DNA of 9,092 bases from Myxococcales bacterium (GTDB lineage: Bacteria; Myxococcota_A; UBA9160; SMWR01): the NCBI GenBank assembly GCA_022571825.1, contig JACZXC010000095.1, positions 1 to 9,092 on the forward strand, written 5' to 3'. A program made the position numbers and the translations under genes. Shown here one piece after another: positions 1 to 5,012 of the stretch (positions are counted from its first letter, which is position 1; each line of letters begins with the position of its first letter). The notes below the pieces were generated by a model. The model searched no databases. It was not told the origin of the DNA and saw only the letters and a list, made by a program, of their open reading frames with translations.

Positions 1-1
1 C

Positions 2-43
2 GCCGGAACCCGGGCCGCGGTCGAGTCCCTGGACGTCATCTAG
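2..43 (+). CDS. possible C-terminal end of an unidentified gene (partial)
   Basis: Read in the frame starting at base 2, the left edge gives AGTRAAVESLDVI followed by a TAG stop at 41-43. Twelve of the thirteen sense codons end in G or C, which matches the codon use of the solid genes in this window, so this may be the tail of a plus-strand gene that begins before the window. Only 13 residues are visible and no family can be named. It would converge on the lipoprotein gene that ends at 299, which fits a terminator-like palindrome cluster lying between them. A chance open frame of this length is quite possible. Confidence 0.4.
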   Translation, partial: AGTRAAVESLDVI

Positions 44-99
44 AGCCCAGACGCGGCGAGGGGGGGGGCTCCGGCTCATGGCTCGTTTGGCGGGTTATC

Positions 100-294
100 G
101 GCGGGCAGAGCCCGCCTGCCCGCACGGCGAGCCTGCGGCTCGGCTCGCAGCGGGTTAACGCCATTCGCAAGGCCGAAGGCCGCGCAGCGAGGCGAAGCCG
201 AGCGAAGGTGGGGGCCTGCAAGGGGTCGCTTACCTTCGCCTTCGCCCCCCTCGCCGCATCTGGATTGGCTCTCCTGATGCCGGGTCAGGTCCAG
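100..294. repeat. intergenic cluster of GC-rich palindromes between convergent gene ends
   Basis: Bases 44-298 hold no convincing gene. They contain a run of short inverted repeats: ggcgggc/gcccgcc at 100-106 and 110-116 with loop aga; cgagcc/ggctcg at 128-133 and 137-142; ggcc/ggcc at 171-174 and 178-181; gcgaaggt/accttcgc at 202-209 and 232-239; and a two-part stem ctgga/tccag (260-264, 290-294) enclosing cctga/tcagg (273-277, 285-289). A run of nine G lies at 60-68. Bases 184-207 match the core of the 50-bp tandem repeat at the right end of the window in opposite orientation. No U-tract follows any stem, so these are terminator-like or REP-like structures rather than clear intrinsic terminators. 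Confidence 0.5.
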
Positions 295-298
295 GGAG

Positions 299-853
299 CT
301 AGAGGATTTCGTCGATCACCAGGGAAATACCGCGGTCGCCGGGATCCACGGTTCCCTCCACCGATCCCCGCAAATCGCCGGGGCTGCGCGTGGTGGCGTT
401 TCCGTCGCGATCGATCCTCGCTGTCACGCGCAGGGGACCGGCAAAGGGCAACCCAGCGATCATGCGGTCCTCGGGACCGATGCTGAATTCCATCGGAAAT
501 CGAGGGGCCGTGATGCGTCGCACCGCCAGCGGCGGTCCCGACCTACCCGTACGCGCGATCAGGAACAATGTGGCGCCAGCCGGAATGCGATCGATCAGGT
601 CGCTGGCGACCGTCACGGTTCCGCGGATGGAACTCTCGGAGGAGGCGACAGCGCCTGCGCCGCCGGGTGCAGGCGGCATATCCGCGGGAGGAGCCGCACG
701 CTCCGCACCGGCGGGGAAGATACGGGACAAGTCCGGCTGCCTCGGTTGCTCACTGGGATCGAAGGGCTCGATGGCGCGGTCGCACCCGCCGACGACCCAG
801 ACGGCAGCCGCGGCCCACGCGAGAGTCGAAGCCTGCAGTCGGCGCCTCGCCAT
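299..853 (-). CDS. lipoprotein with CcmI/CycH C-terminal-like domain
   Basis: 184 residues. The N-terminus has a basic start (RRR), a hydrophobic stretch (about 8-21) and a lipobox VGGC with the lipidated cysteine at 24, so this is a lipoprotein exported by Sec and processed by signal peptidase II. Residues 25-74 are a Pro/Ala-rich linker. Residues 76-183 (IRGTVTVASDL, PAGATLFLIAR, PLAVRRITAPRFPMEFSIG, RIDRDGNATTRSPGDLRG, LVIDEIL) resemble the beta-rich C-terminal domain of the cytochrome c assembly protein CcmI/CycH, which in that family follows TPR repeats; here it stands alone on a lipid anchor. A role in cytochrome c maturation is therefore only a guess, and no ccm genes are visible. The ATG at 853 has a good aaggtggag ribosome-binding site directly upstream. 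Confidence 0.75.
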   Translation of the reverse strand: MARRRLQASTLAWAAAAVWVVGGCDRAIEPFDPSEQPRQPDLSRIFPAGAERAAPPADMPPAPGGAGAVASSESSIRGTVTVASDLIDRIPAGATLFLIARTGRSGPPLAVRRITAPRFPMEFSIGPEDRMIAGLPFAGPLRVTARIDRDGNATTRSPGDLRGSVEGTVDPGDRGISLVIDEIL

Positions 854-1072
854 AGCTCCACCTTAGCATGGCGACTGACTCGACGACGCCCCCCTCCGAG
901 CGGGGCGCGTCCGGCTCAGTTGAGGTACCGAGCTACCGCGGTCTTCGCCTCAGCCCCCCGGCCAGTGCCACAAGCCGATGGAGGGTCAGAGCTGGAGCCC
1001 GGGTTCCCTTTCCAACCCTTCTTTTCCAAAGCCGAACCCGCGACGAGGGTGAGGGTGCACCACCGACGCACG

Positions 1073-1092
1073 CCGCGTGAATCATCACGCGG
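1073..1092 (-). terminator. hairpin downstream of the small lipoprotein gene
   Basis: A perfect 8-bp stem, ccgcgtga (1073-1080) and tcacgcgg (1085-1092) with the four-base loop atca, lies 40 bases past the stop of the minus-strand gene 1132-1371. A weaker 5-bp stem gtcat/atgac sits between it and the stop. There is no T-run on the minus strand after the stem, so it may only protect the 3' end or act with Rho. The rest of 854-1131 shows no convincing gene. Confidence 0.35.
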
Positions 1093-1131
1093 TCCTGTCC
1101 TGTCATGGTTTGGGATGACCGGTTGTGCGGC

Positions 1132-1371
1132 CTAGGAACGGTGCGCCGTCGAAGACCTCGCACTGGATGAGAGGCATTTGAACCGGTGCTCAGCAACGCA
1201 CGCGTCCATGTTGCGGGCGGTCGCCTTGATCGAATGCTCGCAATAATCCTCGGCTGCGCGCTCACAATCCGAGTACCGCTTCCCCGGCCCGTCGAACGGA
1301 GCGGTCACGACAGGTGAGATCTCGCACCCCAGCGCCGCCAAGCAGGCCAGGGCACCCAGTAGAATTTTCAT
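1132..1371 (-). CDS. small lipoprotein with twin CX7C motif
   Basis: 79 residues. The start is the ATG at 1371, not an upstream in-frame start at 1518, because aggagg sits five bases before it and because the product then begins with a clean lipoprotein signal: MKILLGALAC followed by lipobox LGC with cysteine 16. The mature part has four cysteines: C36-x7-C44 and C58-x7-C66. Each pair sits in a stretch predicted helical by eye (CERAAEDYC; CVAEHRFKC), so the protein could be a disulphide-tied helical hairpin, similar in logic to CHCH folds but with seven rather than nine residues between cysteines. The tail is Ser/Arg-rich. I recognise no named family. It is separated from both neighbours by more than 250 bases and is probably transcribed alone. 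Confidence 0.75.
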   Translation of the reverse strand: MKILLGALACLAALGCEISPVVTAPFDGPGKRYSDCERAAEDYCEHSIKATARNMDACVAEHRFKCLSSSARSSTAHRS

Positions 1372-1404
1372 GACCACCTCCTGGTGAGCGGTTGGAGCCC
1401 AGGT

Positions 1405-1432
1405 GATATGCAACTGCGGTGCCAGGAGACAA
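1405..1432 (-). promoter_or_regulatory. weak candidate promoter for the CX7C lipoprotein
   Basis: On the minus strand TTGTCT (1432-1427) and CATATC (1410-1405) are separated by 16 bases, about 34 bases before the start codon at 1371. The match to sigma70-type boxes is partial and the -10 box is poor, so this is a suggestion only. Confidence 0.2.
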
Positions 1433-1453
1433 TTCTGCCAGAACGGGCGGCGG

Positions 1454-1471
1454 CGGCTGGTGAACCAGCCG
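1454..1471. repeat. 8-bp inverted repeat in the gap between lipoprotein and FMN reductase
   Basis: cggctggt (1454-1461) and accagccg (1464-1471) are separated by only two bases. The hairpin lies 170 bases downstream of the FMN reductase stop and 83 bases upstream of the lipoprotein start. It has no T-run on either side, so it could be an operator or a 3' structure. Nothing else in 1372-1641 looks coding. Confidence 0.35.
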
Positions 1472-1641
1472 AGGCGCAGGAAACCGGCGACGACTGCCGG
1501 CCAAGGACTGCATCGCAACCCCCCTGTCGAGGTGGGCGCATGCAGTACCGCACCGCCTGGCAGGGGAATACGCTGTCAGCAGTGAGCCGCCGGCAACTCC
1601 GAGGCTCTCCGCGATAAGCGCCACCACCGGCGCGTGTGCGG

Positions 1642-2235
1642 TCAGGCGGCGTGGAGCTTGAGCACGAGCTCGGCGAGCTCGCGCCCCAGGTTCTCGACGC
1701 GCTGCGCCTGCCGCGCCTCGCGCAGTCGGCCGTTCCCGAACGCGTCGCCAGCACCCCGGAGCGTGACCTGCTGGGCCAACACCGTGACACCGATGTTGGT
1801 GAGTAGGCTGCGAAGGACGACCAGCCCGCGCAGACCCCCGAGTGGCCCCGGCGAAGCAGCCATGATCGCCGCCACCTTGCCCTGGAAGCCAGAAAGATCC
1901 TGCTTGGCCTCCGGTGAGCGCGACACCCAGTCGACACTGTTCTTCAGCAGCGGGCTGATGCTGCTGTTGTACTCCGGCGACGCGATCAGGAGACCCTGAT
2001 GTTCCTGGAACAGCTCGCGCAGCGCGATGGCTGCAGCCGGGAGGCCCTCCGCGGACTCGAGGTCGGCGTCGTAGAGCGGCAACGCGTAGTCCCGCAGATC
2101 GATCAGGGTGCAAGCCACCTTGGCGGACTCGACACCCCGGACTGCTGCGCGAACCATCTGTTTGTTGAAGGATCCACTTCGCGCGCTGCCCGCGAACGCC
2201 AGTACTTTCGGCGCTTGACCCGTCGACCGGGTCAA
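1642..2235 (-). CDS. NADPH-dependent FMN reductase (flavodoxin-like NAD(P)H oxidoreductase)
   Basis: 197 residues from a TTG codon at 2235. The fold signature of the FMN_red family is clear: a first beta strand KVLAFAGSARSGSFNKQM (10-27) whose GSxRxxSxN loop binds the FMN phosphate, then SPEYNSSISPLLKNSVDW (86-103), the second flavin-contacting loop, and AASPGPLGGLRG (126-137). Members reduce flavins, quinones, azo dyes or chromate with NAD(P)H and usually act as soluble cytosolic dimers; the substrate here cannot be told. The start is unusual. No ATG lies in frame before residue 27, TTG has only aagg about ten bases upstream, and the codon sits inside an inverted repeat and overlaps the stop of a short leader ORF. 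A one-base sequencing error joining the better ATG at 2261 to this frame is an alternative. Confidence 0.88.
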   Translation of the reverse strand: MTRSTGQAPKVLAFAGSARSGSFNKQMVRAAVRGVESAKVACTLIDLRDYALPLYDADLESAEGLPAAAIALRELFQEHQGLLIASPEYNSSISPLLKNSVDWVSRSPEAKQDLSGFQGKVAAIMAASPGPLGGLRGLVVLRSLLTNIGVTVLAQQVTLRGAGDAFGNGRLREARQAQRVENLGRELAELVLKLHAA

Positions 2236-2237
2236 GC
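2213..2237. promoter_or_regulatory. 10/5/10 inverted repeat over the FMN reductase start codon
   Basis: gcttgacccg (2213-2222) and cgggtcaagc (2228-2237) are perfect inverted copies around tcgac. On the minus strand the TTG start (2235-2233) lies inside the first arm and codons 5-8 form the second arm. As RNA this is a 10-bp hairpin that would hide the start codon; as DNA its two-fold symmetry is like a dimeric repressor site. It could also be a chance product of coding constraint, but ten perfect pairs exactly at a start is notable. Confidence 0.5.
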
Positions 2238-2261
2238 TGCCCGACCTTCGTGAGACGGCAT
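2232..2261 (-). CDS. possible leader peptide MPSHEGRAA, coupled to the FMN reductase
   Basis: An ATG at 2261 has aagggag five bases upstream, one of the best ribosome-binding sites in the window. It opens nine sense codons and stops with TGA at 2234-2232, so the sequence TTGA holds both its stop and the TTG start of the reductase, as in translationally coupled genes. Ribosomes translating it would run into and open the hairpin that covers the reductase start. Alternatively it is the true N-terminus of the reductase, put out of frame by a one-base error or mutation. Confidence 0.35.
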   Translation of the reverse strand: MPSHEGRAA

Positions 2262-2306
2262 GGGTACTCCCTTCCAGCTGGCAGAGACTATCAAACCCGG
2301 TGAGCG

Positions 2307-3082
2307 CTAGGCGGCGGCCTCGTCCGCGGGAACCGCGGCCGAAGATCCACGGTGCCGGCGATAGATCTCAAGGACCAACTGAGATGCTGGGTGCAAGAGC
2401 AGTTCCTTGCGGTACCGAACGATCGAACGGAGAAGTAGCTCGGGCAATGGATACGGGACGTCCGGCGCCCCCAACAAGGAGCCGAGGAGCGCGCTGGCGG
2501 TCAAGTCCGCCACGCTGAAGGTACCCTCGACCAGATAATCGGGCCCCCCGAGCTCGGACCAGAGGTGATCGAGTACCTGCGCCACGTTCGCTCGGGCCGC
2601 GGCTTCGCCCGATGCCCGGATGCCATGGCGCCAGCGATAGAAACGAGCAAAGAGGGGAGCCGCGGACAAGAAGGTCCGCTGAGACCGCGGCGCAACCCCA
2701 TCCCAGCGAATCGAGCGACGAAGGCAGGTTCATGGAGGAGGGGGAAAAGCAGCGCCGCAGTACGAACTTGATGACCAAGCCGTGCATCGAAGTACGACTC
2801 GAGTCCAAGCGCGCGTTCGCGCTCGGCGGGCTCCCGTGGCTAGAGCGCTGGCGACGGCGCAATCCTTTCCGTCTCGGCGATGATCGCACTCGACCCGCCG
2901 ACGGCACCCTGGCCAGTACCAAGGATCGGAAGGTTGGCCCGACCTGTGCGCCAACCCGCTCGAACAAGGGAGCTGCCGCCGAGGGTTCGGCGCGTGTGGG
3001 GGATGTTCTTGAAATCGAGGGCCCACCGCGCCTTCTCACAGAAGTGGGAGCCCTGGAACTGCCAGAGGGATACGTGTTCCAA
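2307..3082 (-). pseudogene. glutathione S-transferase-like protein, disrupted by a stop codon and a frameshift
   Basis: The first 80 residues form a GST thioredoxin-like domain: VSLWQFQGSHFCEKARWALD (4-23), the cis-proline in LPILGTGQG (P52) and the GSH-contacting GGSSAIIAE (62-70). A TAG at 2842-2840 stops it at codon 81, yet the same frame continues convincingly after the stop (PREPAERERALGLESYFDAR ...). Near 2660-2705 the homology changes frame and resumes with SAAPLFARFYRWRHGIRASG and the C-terminal helical domain (ELGGPDYLVEGTFSVADLTA ... LEIYRRHRGSSAAV) to the stop at 2307. The span is 776 bases, one short of whole codons, so a single deleted base explains the shift. The start would be TTG at 3082 with a poor ribosome-binding site. 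GST-like proteins conjugate or reduce with glutathione; this copy should be inactive unless the lesions are sequencing errors. Confidence 0.8.
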
Positions 3083-3188
3083 ACTGCGTCCGCCGTCAGA
3101 ACGGTACCACGGATCGATTGGACCGAGCTGTTGGAGGTCAGCTGCAACGCCTTGTGATGCGGCCCGCGAAACGGAATGCTTCCTTGCG

Positions 3189-3204
3189 GGGGAGATCTCT
3201 CCCC
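3189..3204. promoter_or_regulatory. inverted repeat just upstream of the small membrane protein
   Basis: ggggaga (3189-3195) and tctcccc (3198-3204) form a 7-bp stem with a two-base centre, ending 12 bases before the proposed GTG start at 3217. It lies in the divergent spacer between this gene and the GST pseudogene and could be an operator for either, or an mRNA hairpin next to the gagg ribosome-binding site at 3205-3208. Confidence 0.35.
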
Positions 3205-3216
3205 GAGGCTGTCCGC

Positions 3217-3519
3217 GTGGCCGATCATGACAGCCAGCCGGGACCTGAGCGAAACGCCGAAGCGATCACGCGATCGGGCGTATCGGCGCGCGCCGGAGTC
3301 ATCCTGTTGGGGCTCTCCCTCGCGCTCTGGGTGCCCCTGCCGATGATTCCGTTTCTTTCGTTGAGCACCGGTGTCAAGGCGACGTTGGGTGGTGGATTGG
3401 TCGTGGCCGCAGAGATCGCGTTCTGGTTGGGCGCGGTATTGGCGGGACCTGAAGCTGCGAGACGAACGCGGTCGTGGATCCGCAAAGCTCTACCCAAGCG
3501 CCAGCCCAGCTCACGGTGA
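3217..3519 (+). CDS. small two-helix membrane protein
   Basis: 100 residues from the GTG at 3217, chosen because gagg lies eight bases upstream and because homology-like sequence starts only later; in-frame starts at 3118 (TTG) and 3157 (ATG) would add residues of poor quality. Two hydrophobic segments are seen at about 26-47 (AGVILLGLSLALWVPLPMIPF) and 54-76 (KATLGGGLVVAAEIAFWLGAVLAG by eye), joined by a short LSLSTG turn, followed by a basic tail (ARRTRSWIRKALPKR). The positive tail suggests both ends are cytoplasmic. The pattern recalls the short proteins called transporter-suffix domain proteins, but I am not sure of that name and the function of those is unknown. It converges with the peptidase gene that ends at 3650. 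Confidence 0.6.
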   Translation: MADHDSQPGPERNAEAITRSGVSARAGVILLGLSLALWVPLPMIPFLSLSTGVKATLGGGLVVAAEIAFWLGAVLAGPEAARRTRSWIRKALPKRQPSSR

Positions 3520-3649
3520 CGTGGACGACGCCGGGCCGCCAACGGTCGCCGCGGCATCCAGGTTCAATGGTGAACACTACCCCGCATCGATTGGAACGCG
3601 CTGTGCCACGGAGGCCGTGAGACCTTGGAGAGTGCTCACAGACTCCAGC

Positions 3650-4819
3650 TCAGAAACCGCGCTGGTCGACGGCCACAACGACGGCCAACAGATAGGCCAG
3701 GCTCGCCTCCAACGCGTCCTCGTCCAGGCGCGATCGATCGTCTTTCGCGGAATGGAGACCGCGGGTAAAGAGCGCACCCGGAGTGCGAGTGATCAGTGTG
3801 GCGGCTGGGATGCCTTGGGCCAGGAACGATCGCGCGTCGGTGGCAGCGCCATACGGGGTGATCTCCAGGGGCTCCGCGAAGCGCTCGCGGTGAACCCCGT
3901 CGAGCAGCGCCACCAATCCGGGGTCAGGAGAAAAGGAGCGGAGGCTGAAACGTTCGCGCCCGAACACGGCGTGTCGCGAGGATGCGCCGAGTCCCTCCAG
4001 GTTCAATACAAGTGTCGGCAGGACGGGCGGGTCGGCGAAGAATTCCGCGACGAAGGAATGGGATCCCTGGACTCCGACCTCCTCCGCCGAGAGCAACAGG
4101 ATCTCCACCTCGGTACGCTCGAGGGGCGGCATCCCCGTCAGGGCCTCGGCCAGCCGTACCAGAACCGCACAGGAACCGCCGTTGTCGAGGGCCCCAGGGC
4201 TGCGCTGGGGCACGAAGGCCCCCGCCGAAAGCACCACGAACAAGGCCAACCCGTAGACGGCGGCCCCGATCGCGGCGGTCCGGCAGGCCCATGGCCAGAC
4301 GCGCCGCCGGCTTCGCGACGAGAGCCAGCCGGCCAGCGGCCCCAGCAGCATCAGCGCCGTCATCGGAACGGCTGCCAAGTCGACGGGGGCACGAGCAACG
4401 TGGTCGAGGACATCGGTTTTGGTGTCGTAGTGCGCCGTGAGGAGAAAGCGCTGGCGAGGACTCTCAATCGGGAGTCGCGCCCGCACGTGGTGCTGGGTCT
4501 GAGCGCCGATCCAGGCGAAGACCGGCACCCGGAAGTCAAGCTGTGCGAGAAGCATCGAGGGCACCAGGAGCGCCACCGCCAGGGCAGCGGCGTAACGGCC
4601 CTCCCGCATCTGTCGCGCGTAGAGCAGGCCACCTACCAGCGCGAAAATTCCGGCCAGGCGTAGACCGTACGGTTCCGCCGTGAACGCGACCAGCTCCGCC
4701 TTGACTCCGGCGTGCTCGAGAGCTTTCTGCAAGAAAATCGCTGTTTGATGGAGTGCCGCAGTTCCGTTCTCGCGAGGGACCTCGGCAAGGCGACCGAGAA
4801 GCTCATCCCAGGTTGTCAT
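3650..4819 (-). CDS. membrane-embedded M28-family zinc metallopeptidase
   Basis: 389 residues. The M28 metal ligands are in order: LLTAHYDTKTD with H130 and D132, GALDNGGSCA with D212 (bridging), LLSAEEVGVQGSHSF with E246 (catalytic) and E247, NLEGLGASS with E275 where many relatives have Asp, and GLHSAKDD with H356. TDARSFLAQGIPA (327-339) is the usual C-terminal M28 segment. Four hydrophobic helices are interleaved: about 54-68, 76-94, 147-167 and 182-204. The last two lie inside the peptidase domain, between the first and second metal motifs. The short loops ARQMREGR and SSRSRRRVWPW are basic, so by the positive-inside rule they face the cytoplasm and the catalytic parts face the periplasm. 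The substrate is probably a peptide or N-terminal residue, unknown. The ATG at 4819 has no clear ribosome-binding site and is divergent from thiC with its promoter region beginning 25 bases away. Confidence 0.88.
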   Translation of the reverse strand: MTTWDELLGRLAEVPRENGTAALHQTAIFLQKALEHAGVKAELVAFTAEPYGLRLAGIFALVGGLLYARQMREGRYAAALAVALLVPSMLLAQLDFRVPVFAWIGAQTQHHVRARLPIESPRQRFLLTAHYDTKTDVLDHVARAPVDLAAVPMTALMLLGPLAGWLSSRSRRRVWPWACRTAAIGAAVYGLALFVVLSAGAFVPQRSPGALDNGGSCAVLVRLAEALTGMPPLERTEVEILLLSAEEVGVQGSHSFVAEFFADPPVLPTLVLNLEGLGASSRHAVFGRERFSLRSFSPDPGLVALLDGVHRERFAEPLEITPYGAATDARSFLAQGIPAATLITRTPGALFTRGLHSAKDDRSRLDEDALEASLAYLLAVVVAVDQRGF

Positions 4820-4843
4820 TGCCGGAAAACGCTATCACCGACG

Positions 4844-4872
4844 TTGAGGATGCACGAACCCGGTGTTATGAT
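4844..4872 (+). promoter_or_regulatory. sigma70-type promoter of thiC
   Basis: TTGAGG (4844-4849) and TATGAT (4867-4872) are separated by exactly 17 bases. Transcription would begin near 4879, right before the first helix of the TPP riboswitch, which is the expected position. Confidence 0.75.
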
Positions 4873-4883
4873 CCCCGCCATCG

Positions 4884-4970
4884 CGGAGCCTGGGGGTGGC
4901 CGAGAAGCCGGCCTGAGATCAGACCCTTCGAACCTGAACTCGTTAGGACGAGCGTAGGTAAGGCCTTCCG
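4884..4970 (+). promoter_or_regulatory. TPP (THI-box) riboswitch controlling thiC
   Basis: The conserved TPP aptamer elements appear in order: GGGGGTGG (4892-4899), CTGAGA (4913-4918), ACCCTTCGAACCTGA (4923-4937), a small helix ctcg/cgag (4939-4942 with 4949-4952), and GCGTAGG (4952-4958). Bases 4884-4888 can pair with 4966-4970 to close helix P1. Thiamine pyrophosphate binding to such leaders turns expression of thiamine synthesis genes down. It lies between the promoter and the thiC ribosome-binding site, so it regulates this gene. Confidence 0.95.
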
Positions 4971-4983
4971 GTTTCCCCCCGCG

Positions 4984-5009
4984 GCGCTCCGAACACTAAG
5001 GAGAGTCGC
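4984..5009 (+). promoter_or_regulatory. candidate ribosome-binding-site hairpin (riboswitch expression platform) of thiC
   Basis: The thiC ribosome-binding site aaggag (4998-5003) is nine bases before the ATG. ctcc (4987-4990) can pair with its ggag (5000-5003), helped by gcg (4984-4986) with cgc (5007-5009) across an agt bulge, which would hide the site. No U-tract terminator is seen between aptamer and start, so control of translation is more likely than intrinsic termination. The stem is short and the pairing is inference. Confidence 0.4.
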
Positions 5010-5012
5010 ACG

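Noticed and set aside
868..1080. Seventy-residue plus-strand ORF
   Set aside because: No ribosome-binding site, low-complexity Pro/Ser/Arg translation and no domain.
1262..2113. Long minus-strand frame overlapping the FMN reductase and small lipoprotein
   Set aside because: Arg/Ala/Gly-rich translation in an alternate frame; the reductase motifs lie in the other frame.
2840..2842. Internal TAG in the GST gene read as pyrrolysine
   Set aside because: There is no pyl gene in view and a second, independent frameshift is present, so simple inactivation or sequence error is more likely.
2612..3157. Plus-strand frame opposite the GST pseudogene
   Set aside because: The GST homology on the minus strand explains the open frame, and the translation shows no domain.
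3371..4663. Long plus-strand open frame opposite the M28 peptidase
   Set aside because: Antisense shadow of a gene whose metal motifs are all present on the other strand; the translation is Gly/Arg/Gln-rich without a fold signature.
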